This document shows, in pieces, positions 7,702 to 15,420 of a DNA stretch of 32,581 nucleotides. Numbering within the stretch: position 1 is the stretch's first letter; each line of letters begins with the position of its first letter. A program made the position numbers and the translations under genes. Location: positions 1 to 32,581 of the forward strand of contig CAMDCE010000054.1 of the NCBI GenBank assembly GCA_945889625.1. The letters are read 5' to 3'. This DNA is from Asaia bogorensis (lineage in GTDB: Bacteria; Pseudomonadota; Alphaproteobacteria; Reyranellales; Reyranellaceae). The notes beneath the pieces were generated by a model. That model ran no database searches. It was not told where the DNA came from and worked only from the letters and a program-made list of their open reading frames with translations.

Positions 7702-8337
7702 ATGAACAAGGCACCCATCCTCTCCCTGGTCCTCGCCTTGTCGCTGGCTGCGAACGCTGCCTGGGCACAAGGTACCTGTCCGCCCGGCATGCCGCCCGGC
7801 GTGTTCTGCGGCGATCGCAACATCGCCCATGCGACGGCCGGGACCTATGCCGTCGACGGCGATCATGCCGCGGTTTTCGCCCGCGTGTCGCACATTGGCT
7901 ACTCCTACAGCGTCTTCCGCTTCGATCGCGTCGCGGGCACGCTCACCTGGGAACCCGCCAACGTCGCGCGCTCGGCCTTGTCGGTTTCGGTGAAGATCGA
8001 ATCGATCACCTCGAACGTGAAGGACTTCGCCAGCCAGCTCGCTGGCGACAAGTTTCTGAACGCGCCGCGCTTCCCCGAGGCGACCTTCGTTTCCACCGCC
8101 TTTCGCCCGACCGACGCCACCAGCGGCAAGGTCGACGGCCAACTGACGCTGATGGGCAAGGCTGCACCGGTGACTTTCGACGTGACGCTGGTTGGCGCGG
8201 GCAAGGGCTTCGGCGGCAGTCCGCGCATCGGGGTCACCGCCCGCGTCTGGATCAAGCCGGGCGATTTCGGCATGCCGGCGATGTTCTCCGAGCCCATCGA
8301 GATCGTGGTCGATGCCGAATTCGCGAGGACGCCATGA
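7702..8337 (+). CDS. Secreted YceI family lipid-binding-type protein
   Basis: A 211-residue protein with a clear Sec signal peptide (MNKAPI, hydrophobic core, cleavage predicted after AWA at about residue 22) and a YceI beta-barrel domain: TYAVDGDHAAVFARVSHIGYS, FRFDRVAGTLTWEP, FASQLAGDKFLNAPRFPEATFVSTAF and VDGQLTLMGKAAPVTFDVTL are in the usual family order. YceI proteins are periplasmic lipocalin-like barrels binding isoprenoid-type lipids in the cases studied; the ligand here is unknown. Two Cys (CPPGMPPGVFC) just after the signal peptide are unusual and might form a disulphide. It follows the first SRPBCC gene with one base between and overlaps the next gene by ATGA. Confidence 0.93.
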   Translation: MNKAPILSLVLALSLAANAAWAQGTCPPGMPPGVFCGDRNIAHATAGTYAVDGDHAAVFARVSHIGYSYSVFRFDRVAGTLTWEPANVARSALSVSVKIESITSNVKDFASQLAGDKFLNAPRFPEATFVSTAFRPTDATSGKVDGQLTLMGKAAPVTFDVTLVGAGKGFGGSPRIGVTARVWIKPGDFGMPAMFSEPIEIVVDAEFARTP

Positions 8338-8798
8338 ACGTCATGCTGAAGCCGACCGAGAGCGAACTCGTGCTGACGCGCGAGCTTGAGGCGCCGCGCG
8401 AGCGGGTGTTCGCGGCATGGACGGATGTTGATCAGGCTTCCCTGTGGTGGATGCCGCAGAACTTCACGTTGCTGTCCTGCGAGATGGATGTCCGGCCGGG
8501 TGGCGTCTGGCATCGCCGCATGCGCGGGCCCAGCGGATCCATTACCGTCAAGCACGGCGTATATCGCGAGGTCGCCGCACCCGAGCGGCTGGTCTTCACC
8601 TACAACACCGAGGACTCAGCGGGCGTCGTCGATCCCGAGACGCTGGTGACGGTGACCTTCGTCGATCTGGGCAGCGGCCGGACCCGGCTCACGCTGTGGC
8701 ACACCGGCTTCCAGACCGAGGGTTCGCGCGACGACCATCGCGGCGGCTGGACGGGTGCGCTCGATCGATTCGCAGGCTTCATCGCCATCGACGACTGA
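8334..8798 (+). CDS. SRPBCC domain protein of the AHSA1/activator-of-Hsp90 type
   Basis: A 154-residue cytoplasmic SRPBCC protein. LTRELEAPRERVFAAWTDVDQASLWWMPQNFT is the classic AHSA1-type opening, followed by DVRPGGVWHRRMRGPSG, GVYREVAAPERLVFTY, TLVTVTFVDLGSGRTRLTLWHTGF and a terminal helix GGWTGALDRFAGFI. Members bind small hydrophobic ligands and are often co-expressed with ArsR regulators and VOC proteins; a specific function cannot be assigned. Its ATG overlaps the YceI stop (ATGA), indicating translational coupling. Unlike the first SRPBCC protein in this operon it has no membrane anchor, so the operon supplies SRPBCC domains on both sides of the membrane if the anchor of the first faces outward. 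Confidence 0.9.
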   Translation: MNVMLKPTESELVLTRELEAPRERVFAAWTDVDQASLWWMPQNFTLLSCEMDVRPGGVWHRRMRGPSGSITVKHGVYREVAAPERLVFTYNTEDSAGVVDPETLVTVTFVDLGSGRTRLTLWHTGFQTEGSRDDHRGGWTGALDRFAGFIAIDD

Positions 8799-8812
8799 CA
8801 AAGGAGACAGCC

Positions 8813-9232
8813 ATGAACGTGCAACCCTACCTCTATTTCGGCGGCCGTTCCGAGGAAGCCATCGATTTCTACAAGGGCGCCATCGGCGCCAAGGTCGAGA
8901 TGATGATGCGCTTCAAGGAGGCGCCGGACGACCAGAAGGGGATGATGAAGCCCGGCACCGAGAACAAGGTGATGCATGCCTGCATCAAGGTCGGCGACAC
9001 GCCGATATTCGTGTCCGACGGCGACTGCGGCGGCAAGCCGGAATTCAAGGGCGTCACCCTCACGATCAACGTCAGCAACGACGCCGAAGCCGAGAAGCTG
9101 TTCGGCGCGCTGGGCAAGGGCGGTCAGGTGCAGATGCCGATGACCGAGACCTTCTTCGCCACGCGCTTCGGCATGCTTGCCGACAAGTTCGGCGTCAGCT
9201 GGATGGTGCTGGCCGAGAAGAAGATGACCTAG
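8813..9232 (+). CDS. VOC family protein (PhnB-like glyoxalase fold)
   Basis: A 139-residue protein of the vicinal-oxygen-chelate superfamily in its PhnB-like branch: VQPYLYFGGRSEEAIDFYKGAIGAKV at the N-terminus, a Met-rich MMKPGTENKVMHACIKVGDTPIFVSDG middle, and ETFFATRFGMLADKFGVSWMV at the C-terminus. PhnB-like proteins have lost parts of the usual VOC metal site and mostly lack known activity. The ATG at 8813 follows AAGGAGA (8801-8807) at ideal spacing, which fixes the start. It is the last gene of the operon; its TAG shares CTA with the stop of the convergent aminotransferase, so the two genes overlap tail to tail. Confidence 0.9.
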   Translation: MNVQPYLYFGGRSEEAIDFYKGAIGAKVEMMMRFKEAPDDQKGMMKPGTENKVMHACIKVGDTPIFVSDGDCGGKPEFKGVTLTINVSNDAEAEKLFGALGKGGQVQMPMTETFFATRFGMLADKFGVSWMVLAEKKMT

Positions 9233-10458
9233 CGCTTGTCGATGTTGGCGCTGCGCAGGGGGACGCCGAATTCCTTTCGGCAGACCTCGGCCAGCACCGC
9301 GACACCCTGCTTGATCGTCTCGAGGTCGGGATTGGCGAAGCAGAGCCGCAGGCGGTTCTTCGCGTAGGCCTTGTTGACCGACCACTCGGGGCCGGGATTG
9401 AGCGACACGCCAGCCGCAAGTGCAGCTTGGCCGAGCTTCACCGTGTCGACATTGTCGGGCAGCTTGATCCAGAGATAGATGCCGCCCGGCGGATCGCCGA
9501 ATTCGGCCGCCGTGCCGAACTGTTCGGCCAGAGCCTCGCGCAAGGTCTGCAGCTTGCCCTGCAGCACCTTGGCGAGCTTGGGCACGTGGCCGGCGAAATG
9601 CTTGGTGCAGAACTCCGCGAGGATCATCTGTTCCAGCGCGCCCGAGCCCGCATCCTGCTTGAGAGCCAGGATGCGCGAGATGATGTCCCACTTGGCCACG
9701 ATGTAGCCGACGCGCAGGGCCGGCGCGATCGACTTGGAGAACGAGCCGATATGGATCACGCCCTCGCCATCGGCCATGGCGTAGAGCGCGGGTGGCCGCT
9801 TCTGACTCCAGACCAGGTCGGAGTAGCACTCATCCTCGAAGATCATCACGCCGTGCTCGGCGGCGAGCTTCAGCAGCTCGGCGCGGCGCTTCTCGCCCAT
9901 GATGGCGCCGGTCGGGTTCTGCACTGTCGGGATGGTGTAGATGTACTTGGGCTTGATGCCCTTCTTCTTCAGATCCTCGAGCGTCTGCTTCAGCACGTCC
10001 AGCCGCAGGCCTTCGTCGTCGAGCGGAATGCCGATCACGTTGACGCCGAGCCGGGTGAGCTTGGTCAGCGCGCCGCCGTAGGTTTCCTGCTCGACGATCA
10101 CCGTGTCGCCCCGGGCGAGTAGCAGGCTGTTGACCAGATCGAGACCCTGCATGGAACCCGAAGTGATCAGGATGTCGTCGGCCGAGCAGGTGATGCCGGC
10201 ATGGCCCTTGAACTTTCCGGCGAGGAATTCGCGCAGGGGACGATAGCCCTGCGGCCCGCTGTTCAGGCCATAGGTGGCAAGCGTTGCGCCCTCGCGCCTG
10301 AGCACAGTGGTTGCCGCTTCGATCAGCGCGTCGACCGGGACATGCTTGGCGTCGTTGTGACCGCCGACGAAATTATACTTGGGAAAGCCGTTCCATTTGA
10401 CGGCGGGTGCGGGGGTGCCGGGCGCCAGCAGCGGCGCGAAGTCGAACGGAGTGGTCAT
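9229..10458 (-). CDS. PLP-dependent aminotransferase, class I/II fold (2-aminoadipate/MocR-like branch)
   Basis: A 409-residue fold-type I PLP enzyme. It shows the cofactor-phosphate region TSGSMQGLDLVNSLL (99-113), VEQETYGGA, the carboxylate-binding NPTG motif (181-184), FEDECYSDL with the PLP-ring Asp209, and the Schiff-base lysine K242 in GSFSKSIAPALRVGY. This pattern and the C-terminal PPGGIYLWIKLP and NRLRLCFANPD blocks fit the 2-aminoadipate aminotransferase/MocR-catalytic-domain branch rather than classical aspartate aminotransferase. It lacks a MocR-type DNA-binding domain. The amino donor and acceptor are unknown. It lies downstream of a GltB-like gene on the same strand, but paired hairpins separate them, so it may be a separate transcript. 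Confidence 0.92.
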   Translation of the reverse strand: MTTPFDFAPLLAPGTPAPAVKWNGFPKYNFVGGHNDAKHVPVDALIEAATTVLRREGATLATYGLNSGPQGYRPLREFLAGKFKGHAGITCSADDILITSGSMQGLDLVNSLLLARGDTVIVEQETYGGALTKLTRLGVNVIGIPLDDEGLRLDVLKQTLEDLKKKGIKPKYIYTIPTVQNPTGAIMGEKRRAELLKLAAEHGVMIFEDECYSDLVWSQKRPPALYAMADGEGVIHIGSFSKSIAPALRVGYIVAKWDIISRILALKQDAGSGALEQMILAEFCTKHFAGHVPKLAKVLQGKLQTLREALAEQFGTAAEFGDPPGGIYLWIKLPDNVDTVKLGQAALAAGVSLNPGPEWSVNKAYAKNRLRLCFANPDLETIKQGVAVLAEVCRKEFGVPLRSANIDKR

Positions 10459-10507
10459 GGCGGTTCCTCGAACGTTTTCTGGGGCTTTATCTGGCTCTCC
10501 AATTGCT

Positions 10508-10546
10508 GGGCCAAGACGGCCCGATCCGCAACAGAATTGGCGGATC
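10508..10546 (-). terminator. Tandem hairpins after the GltB-like gene
   Basis: GATCCGC (10523-10529) pairs perfectly with GCGGATC (10540-10546) across a ten-base loop, starting at the last base of the GltB-like stop codon on the minus strand. A second stem GGGCC/GGCCC (10508-10512 with 10518-10522) follows directly. The pair sits between the end of the long minus-strand operon and the aminotransferase. A U-tract is lacking, so it may terminate, attenuate or protect the 3' end. Confidence 0.45.
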
Positions 10547-12168
10547 TAGGCCACGGCGCGGAATGAATCGGCACGGGCCAGCTTCCAGGGCATCTGCCAG
10601 CGCGGGTTGCCGGACCCCGCGATCAGCTCGCCCTCGGACAGCGACGGGTAGAGATCGGCAAAACTCAGCACTTCGCTCGGCGAGATACGACGGGAAATGT
10701 GGACCGGCTTGAACTCCCTGGGATGATCGAGGCCGGCCGCCGCCGTCATCTCGGCCAACTCGTGCAGGGTGGCGCGATGGAAGTTGGCGACCCTCTGGAT
10801 CTTGTCGGGCACGACCAGGGCGCGCTGGCGGCGCGGGTCCTGGGTGGCGACGCCGGTCGGGCAGCGGTCGGTGTGGCAGGACTGCGACTGGATGCAGCCG
10901 ATCGCGAACATGAAGCCGCGCGCGGCATTGCACCAGTCGGCGCCCAGCGCCATGGCTCGGATGATGTCGAAGGCGGTGATGATCTTGCCGGCGACCCCGA
11001 GCTTGATGTGCTGGCGCACGCCGATGCCCACCAGGGCGTTGTGCACGAAGTAGAGGCCTTGCCGCATCGGCTTGCCGATATGGTCGATGAACTCCAGCGG
11101 TGCCGCGCCGGTGCCGCCTTCCTTGCCGTCGACGACGATGAAGTCGGGATAGATCTTGGTCTCCAGCATCGCCTTGCAGATGGCGAGGAACTCCCACTCA
11201 TGGCCGATGCAAAGCTTGAAGCCGGCCGGCTTGCCGCCCGACAGACGGCGCATCTCGGCGATGAACTGCATCATCTCGATCGGAGTGGAGAAGGCCGAAT
11301 GGTGCGACGGCGATACACAGTCCTCGCCCACGGGAACGCCGCGGGTCAGTGAAATCTCCGCGCTGACCTTGGGCGCCGGCAGCACGCCGCCATGGCCGGG
11401 CTTGGCGCCCTGGCTGAGCTTGAGCTCGACCATCTTGACTTGCTCGTTGGCCGCGCCCTCGGCGAACTTGTCTGAATTGAACGTGCCGTCGGGATTGCGG
11501 CAGCCGAAATAGCCCGAGCCAACCTCCCAGATGATGTCGCCGCCGCCCTCGCGATGATAGGGGCTGTAGCCGCCCTCGCCCGTATCGTGGGCGAAGCCGC
11601 CGAGCTTGGCGCCGCCGTTGAGCGCACGAATCGCGTTGGCGCTGAGCGCGCCGAAGCTCATGGCCGAGATGTTGAACACCGAAGCTGAGTAGGGCTTGGT
11701 GCAGGCGAGGTCGCCGACCATGATGCGGAACGGTTCCTTGTTGACCGGCCGGGGCGCGATCGAGTGCGCCATCCATTCGTAGCCCGGCGCATAGACGTCG
11801 TACTGGGTGCCGAACGGGCGCACGTCGAGCACCATCTTGGCGCGCTGGTAGACGATCGCGCGGCGGTCGCGGCTGAACGGCGTGCCGTCCTTGTCGCCCT
11901 CGAAGAAGTACTGCCGTAGCTCCGGCCGGATCGCTTCGAAGATGAAGCGCAGGTGCGCCGTCAGCGGATAGTTGCGCAGGATAGCGTGCTTGGTCTGGAT
12001 GAGATCGTAGATCCCGATCGCCAGGAGGGCGGCCGACACCACGAAACCCGCGGTGAACCAAAACGATCCTGGCATTGCCAGCAGGCCCGCCCCGAACCCC
12101 ACGGTCCCGACGATGACCAGCGCCAAGGTGAAGAAACGGAGCTGGTAGGGTATCAGGAATGACGGCAT
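10546..12168 (-). CDS. Membrane-anchored FMN-binding glutamate synthase-like protein
   Basis: A 540-residue protein related to the central FMN/3Fe-4S domain of glutamate synthase large subunits. Two hydrophobic helices (about 11-32 and 36-57) are followed by the synthase-like domain from about residue 110. NISAMSFGALSANAIRALN (167-185) and the DGKEGGTGAAP loop (347-357) belong to the TIM-barrel FMN site, and CIQSQSCHTDRCPTG (C425, C431, C436; C-x5-C-x4-C) is the 3Fe-4S motif. It lacks the N-terminal glutaminase domain and there is no GltD partner, so ammonia-dependent or unrelated redox chemistry is likely. ATG 12168 has GAGGA upstream; an in-frame TTG at 12186 is less likely. It closes the mod operon, 28 bases after a flavodoxin-fold gene that could supply electrons, which is inference. 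Confidence 0.9.
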   Translation of the reverse strand: MPSFLIPYQLRFFTLALVIVGTVGFGAGLLAMPGSFWFTAGFVVSAALLAIGIYDLIQTKHAILRNYPLTAHLRFIFEAIRPELRQYFFEGDKDGTPFSRDRRAIVYQRAKMVLDVRPFGTQYDVYAPGYEWMAHSIAPRPVNKEPFRIMVGDLACTKPYSASVFNISAMSFGALSANAIRALNGGAKLGGFAHDTGEGGYSPYHREGGGDIIWEVGSGYFGCRNPDGTFNSDKFAEGAANEQVKMVELKLSQGAKPGHGGVLPAPKVSAEISLTRGVPVGEDCVSPSHHSAFSTPIEMMQFIAEMRRLSGGKPAGFKLCIGHEWEFLAICKAMLETKIYPDFIVVDGKEGGTGAAPLEFIDHIGKPMRQGLYFVHNALVGIGVRQHIKLGVAGKIITAFDIIRAMALGADWCNAARGFMFAIGCIQSQSCHTDRCPTGVATQDPRRQRALVVPDKIQRVANFHRATLHELAEMTAAAGLDHPREFKPVHISRRISPSEVLSFADLYPSLSEGELIAGSGNPRWQMPWKLARADSFRAVA

Positions 12169-12196
12169 CGAATCCTCGGCAGGCAAAGAGGGTGGT

Positions 12197-13276
12197 TCAC
12201 TTGGGACGCGGTTGCTTGAGATGCGCCCCGGGTTGCGAGAGCTTCCCGCGTCGCAGGAGCTTCACCGCCTGCACTAGGGCACGCGCGGCGTTGCGTGTCT
12301 CCTCCTGAAAGGCGCGGTCGCCGTCGAGCTCTTCGTGACTGGTGGCATAGGACTCGTAGTAACCGACGTAGCGGTCGAGCTCAGCGGTGGGGCCGGCGGA
12401 GAGCAGGCCCATGTCCTTGAACCAGTCGACCATGATGCGGCGCAGCGTCTCGGTGCCCGCGGCATCGCCGTGCACCACCACGGAAAAGGCCCGGCCGGCC
12501 AGATGGTTCGGATAGTCCCAACCCTTCAGCTCCAGCTTCTTGGCCTTCTTGGGATCCTTACCGCCGGTCGAGGTCGGATCGGCATTGCCGCCGTTGGCGC
12601 AGACCAGTCGATCCATCATCGACTTCAGCCCTGACGGCGCCTGATACCAGTTCACCGGTGTCACGATCATGACGCCGTGCGCCGCCGCCCACTTTGGATA
12701 GATTTCCGCCATCCAGTCGCTGACTTGGCCCAGCGCGTGGTTGGGATAGCAGGAGCAGGGCCAATGGCAGAGCGGCTGGGCCGTCGACACGCAGGCCTTG
12801 CAGGGCAGGATCTGCCGGCCGTACTGCGAGGTGAGCAGGCTGAGATCGAGCAGTTCGGTCTCGAAGCCGCGCTCGCGCTCGATCAGGCGTTGGGCGATCT
12901 CGACCAGCCGGAAGGTCTTGGACATCTCGCCGGGGCAGCTCTGGTCGCTGCGCGAGGAGCCGTTGATCAGCAGGATGCGCGACTTGGCGGTTGCAGCCTT
13001 CTGCTGCCGCTCGGCGCGTCCGATGGCGTCGCGCGCCTTGGTCCAGTCGATCGAAAGCTCGTAGTCGGGATCGGCATAGCGTGGACCGGCGCGCCGGGTG
13101 CGCGGTGCCTTGCGATAGTCGTGATAGCCGTGCCAAGCCGTCTCTATGACCTTGCCGATCTCGTCCTTCAGGGGGTCGAAGGCAGGATCGAAAAAGCGCT
13201 CGCGGGCACGCCGCACGAATTCGGCTTTGGTGATCGCAACGCTCGGCATGCCCTTGCGGACTTTGACCCTTGCCAT
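12197..13276 (-). CDS. Flavodoxin-fold NAD(P)H-dependent oxidoreductase (FMN reductase-like)
   Basis: A 359-residue protein. The first roughly 95 residues form a charged N-terminal region (RARERFFDPAFDPLKDEIGKVIETAWHGYHDYRK) not found in small FMN reductases. The flavodoxin-like domain begins at about residue 99 with RILLINGSSRSDQSCPGEMSK, the phosphate-binding loop of NADPH-dependent FMN reductases, and continues with HGVMIVTPVNWYQAPSGLKSMMDRLV, the flavin-contacting loop. Between them is a Cys-rich segment CKACVSTAQPLCHWPCSCYP with five Cys, suggestive of metal or redox function but without a recognised cluster pattern. GGGAGG precedes the ATG at 13276. It lies between a ModE-like gene and a GltB-like gene in the same operon. 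Physiological partner unknown. Confidence 0.87.
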   Translation of the reverse strand: MARVKVRKGMPSVAITKAEFVRRARERFFDPAFDPLKDEIGKVIETAWHGYHDYRKAPRTRRAGPRYADPDYELSIDWTKARDAIGRAERQQKAATAKSRILLINGSSRSDQSCPGEMSKTFRLVEIAQRLIERERGFETELLDLSLLTSQYGRQILPCKACVSTAQPLCHWPCSCYPNHALGQVSDWMAEIYPKWAAAHGVMIVTPVNWYQAPSGLKSMMDRLVCANGGNADPTSTGGKDPKKAKKLELKGWDYPNHLAGRAFSVVVHGDAAGTETLRRIMVDWFKDMGLLSAGPTAELDRYVGYYESYATSHEELDGDRAFQEETRNAARALVQAVKLLRRGKLSQPGAHLKQPRPK

Positions 13277-13311
13277 GGCGGACCTCCCTGATCCGCCCCG
13301 AGGATAGCGCC

Positions 13312-13662
13312 TTATGCGCGCCGCCGGCCCCGGGAAATCGCCTGAAGGGCCTTGAGATGGGAAGCGGTCGCCGAAAGGGCTTTGCGTTCAATGGCCCGGT
13401 AGTGACGGATCAGCTCCTGGCCGCGCGGCGTCAGCGTCGCGCCGCCGCCGGCCTTGCCGCCGGTTTGGGCCGCGACCAGCGGCTCGGCGAAGCTTTCGTT
13501 GATCTCCGAGACGAGCTCCCAGGCCCGTTTGTAGGACATCTTCATCGCGCGGCCGGCGGCCGAGATCGAACCCTCGCGGGCGATGTGCTCCAGCAGCGTC
13601 ACCTTGCCGGGCCCGAGGCGGCCCTCGCGGTCGAAATCGATGCGGATGCTGAGATGGGGCAT
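13312..13662 (-). CDS. ModE-type winged-helix regulator, DNA-binding domain only
   Basis: A 116-residue LysR-like winged-helix protein: GPGKVTLLEHIAREGSISAAGRAMKMSYKRAWELVSEINESFAEPLV matches the N-terminal domain of ModE, followed by the wing GGGATLTPRGQELIRHYRAIE. In ModE of E. coli a pair of molbindin domains follows and senses molybdate; here the protein ends after the wing and dimerisation helix, so it is a solo-HTH form. AGGAGG stands just before ATG 13662 and fixes this start. It begins 10 bases after the modC stop and is probably co-transcribed with modABC, suggesting autoregulation or control of molybdenum genes. Whether it senses molybdate through another protein cannot be seen. Confidence 0.88.
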   Translation of the reverse strand: MPHLSIRIDFDREGRLGPGKVTLLEHIAREGSISAAGRAMKMSYKRAWELVSEINESFAEPLVAAQTGGKAGGGATLTPRGQELIRHYRAIERKALSATASHLKALQAISRGRRRA

Positions 13663-13672
13663 CGCGGGCCTC

Positions 13673-14737
13673 CTAGCTTCGCTCGAAAGAAACACTCTTG
13701 ATGACAGCATAGACCGGCCGGCCCGGCACCAGGGCGAGCCGGTCGACCGACTTGGCCGTCAGCCGCGCCATCAGGATGGCGCCGTTGCAGTCGAGCCGAA
13801 TGTCGGCCTGAGCACCGCTACCGTTTGGCGTCACCTGCGCAACATGGCCGGCAAGCACGTTCAAAGCGCTGATCTCCTCCGGCTGCTTGAGCGAGAGCAT
13901 CACATCCCGCGCCCGAATGTAAGCGCGGACCGGCGCACCGGCCGGCGCAGCCAGACGCGGCACCTGCAATTCGCCGGCCGCGGAGGTAAGTACCGTAAGC
14001 TGGAAGGCCTCGTCATGGCGCGCCACGACGGCGTCGAGCACGCTGCCGCCGTCGCCCGCATCGGCAAGCGGCAGGATATCGAGCACCGGACCCACGGCCG
14101 TGACCTTTCCCTCGGTCAGGATCACCACGGTGGTGGCAAGGCGGGCCACTTCGGCGACGGAGTGGCTGACATAGAGGATCGGCACGCCCGCTTGGTCCCG
14201 CAGCCGCTCGATATAGGGCAGGATCTCCGCCCGCCGCGCCTCGTCGAGCGAGGCCAGCGGCTCGTCCATCAACAGCAGCCGCGGATCTGCAAGCAAGGCG
14301 CGGCCGATGGCGACGCGCTGCTTTTCGCCGCCCGACAGAGAGGCGGGACGGCGATCGAGCAGGCCGCCGATGCCCAGCAGATCGATCACCGAGCCGAAGT
14401 CGCTCGAATTCCTGGCGTCGGTCCGTGCAAACCAGCGGCCATAGAGCAGGTTCTGGCGCACGCTGAGGTGGGGGAACAGCCGGCTGTCCTGGAAGACGTA
14501 GCCGACGCGACGGCGGTGCTTGTGGATGAAGACGCCGCGTTCGGTGTCGACCAGCGCCAGCCCATCGACGACCACGCGGCCGCGATCGGGCCTGATCAGG
14601 CCGCCCACGATATCGACCAGTGTCGTCTTGCCCGATCCCGAACGGCCGAACAGCGCCGTCAGGCCGGGTTGCGCGGTAAAGCGGGCGGCGAGGCGAAAAT
14701 CCTCGCGCGCATGTTCGATGTCGACATCGAGGCTCAT
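13673..14737 (-). CDS. modC: Molybdate ABC transporter ATP-binding protein ModC
   Basis: A 354-residue ABC ATPase that powers molybdate import at the cytoplasmic face. Walker A is GRSGSGKTT (31-39), followed by the Q-loop in VGYVFQDSRLFPHLSV, the signature LSGGEKQ (134-140), Walker B RLLLMDEP with E158, and the switch His in LYVSHSVAEV. The C-terminal third is a TOBE (mop) domain, including RAYIRARDVMLSLKQPEEISALNVLAG and VDRLALVPGRPVYAVIKSVSF, which binds oxyanion and separates ModC from most other ABC ATPases. Its ATG overlaps the modB stop (ATGA). The family placement and the presence of ModA and ModB make this assignment firm; tungstate as an alternative ligand cannot be excluded. Confidence 0.96.
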   Translation of the reverse strand: MSLDVDIEHAREDFRLAARFTAQPGLTALFGRSGSGKTTLVDIVGGLIRPDRGRVVVDGLALVDTERGVFIHKHRRRVGYVFQDSRLFPHLSVRQNLLYGRWFARTDARNSSDFGSVIDLLGIGGLLDRRPASLSGGEKQRVAIGRALLADPRLLLMDEPLASLDEARRAEILPYIERLRDQAGVPILYVSHSVAEVARLATTVVILTEGKVTAVGPVLDILPLADAGDGGSVLDAVVARHDEAFQLTVLTSAAGELQVPRLAAPAGAPVRAYIRARDVMLSLKQPEEISALNVLAGHVAQVTPNGSGAQADIRLDCNGAILMARLTAKSVDRLALVPGRPVYAVIKSVSFERS

Positions 14738-15420
14738 GCCGCCATCTGCCTCACGCCGATGCGGCGGGCCAGCAGCTCGGAGCCGAACAAAGCCGCCATG
14801 GAAATGACGATCGACACCAGGGTCAGCCTGAGCGCGCCGGCATCGCCGCCGGGGATTTGCGTCAGCGTGTAGATCAGCGACGGCAGGGTCTGGGTTTCGC
14901 CCGGGATGTTGGAGACGAAGGTGATGGTGGCGCCGAACTCACCCATCGCCTTGGCGAAGCACAGGATGGCGCCGGCGATCACCCCGGGCAGGCAGAGCGG
15001 CAGGGTGATGGTGGCGAACACCCAGAGCGGATTGGCGCCCAGGGTACCGGCGGCGCTCTCGAGTCTCGTGTCCACCGCCTCGATTGAGAGGCGAATGGCG
15101 CGCACCAGCAGGGGGAAGCCCATCACGCCGCAGGCGAGTGCCGCGCCGGTCCAGCGGAACGAGAACACGATGCCGAACTCGTCGGCCAGGAAGGCACCGA
15201 TCGGTCCGCGCCGGCCAAATGAAATCAGCAGCAGGTAGCCCGTCACCACCGGCGGCATGATGAGCGGCAGGTGCACGAGCGTGTCGAGCAGGCCCTTGCC
15301 CCAGAACTGTCGGCGCGCCAGCAGCCAGGCGATCGCCACACCGAACGGCAGGCTGACCAGGGTCGCCGTCGTGGCGACCAGCAGGCTCAGCCTGACCGCC
15401 GTCCATTCCTCTAGCGTCAT
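14734..15420 (-). CDS. modB: Molybdate ABC transporter permease ModB
   Basis: A 228-residue inner-membrane permease of the molybdate importer with about five hydrophobic helices. It begins MTLEEWTAVRLSLLVATTATLVSLPFG and carries the cytoplasmic EAA-type loop ESAAGTLGANPLWVFATITLPL that docks to ModC. MPPVVTGYLLLISFGRRGPIGAFL and AKAMGEFGATITFVSNIPGETQTLP are characteristic ModB segments. The ATG overlaps the modA stop (ATGA) and its own stop overlaps the modC start (ATGA), so modABC is translationally coupled throughout. The reading frame stays open upstream over modA, but that part is not a protein-like sequence. Confidence 0.96.
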   Translation of the reverse strand: MTLEEWTAVRLSLLVATTATLVSLPFGVAIAWLLARRQFWGKGLLDTLVHLPLIMPPVVTGYLLLISFGRRGPIGAFLADEFGIVFSFRWTGAALACGVMGFPLLVRAIRLSIEAVDTRLESAAGTLGANPLWVFATITLPLCLPGVIAGAILCFAKAMGEFGATITFVSNIPGETQTLPSLIYTLTQIPGGDAGALRLTLVSIVISMAALFGSELLARRIGVRQMAA

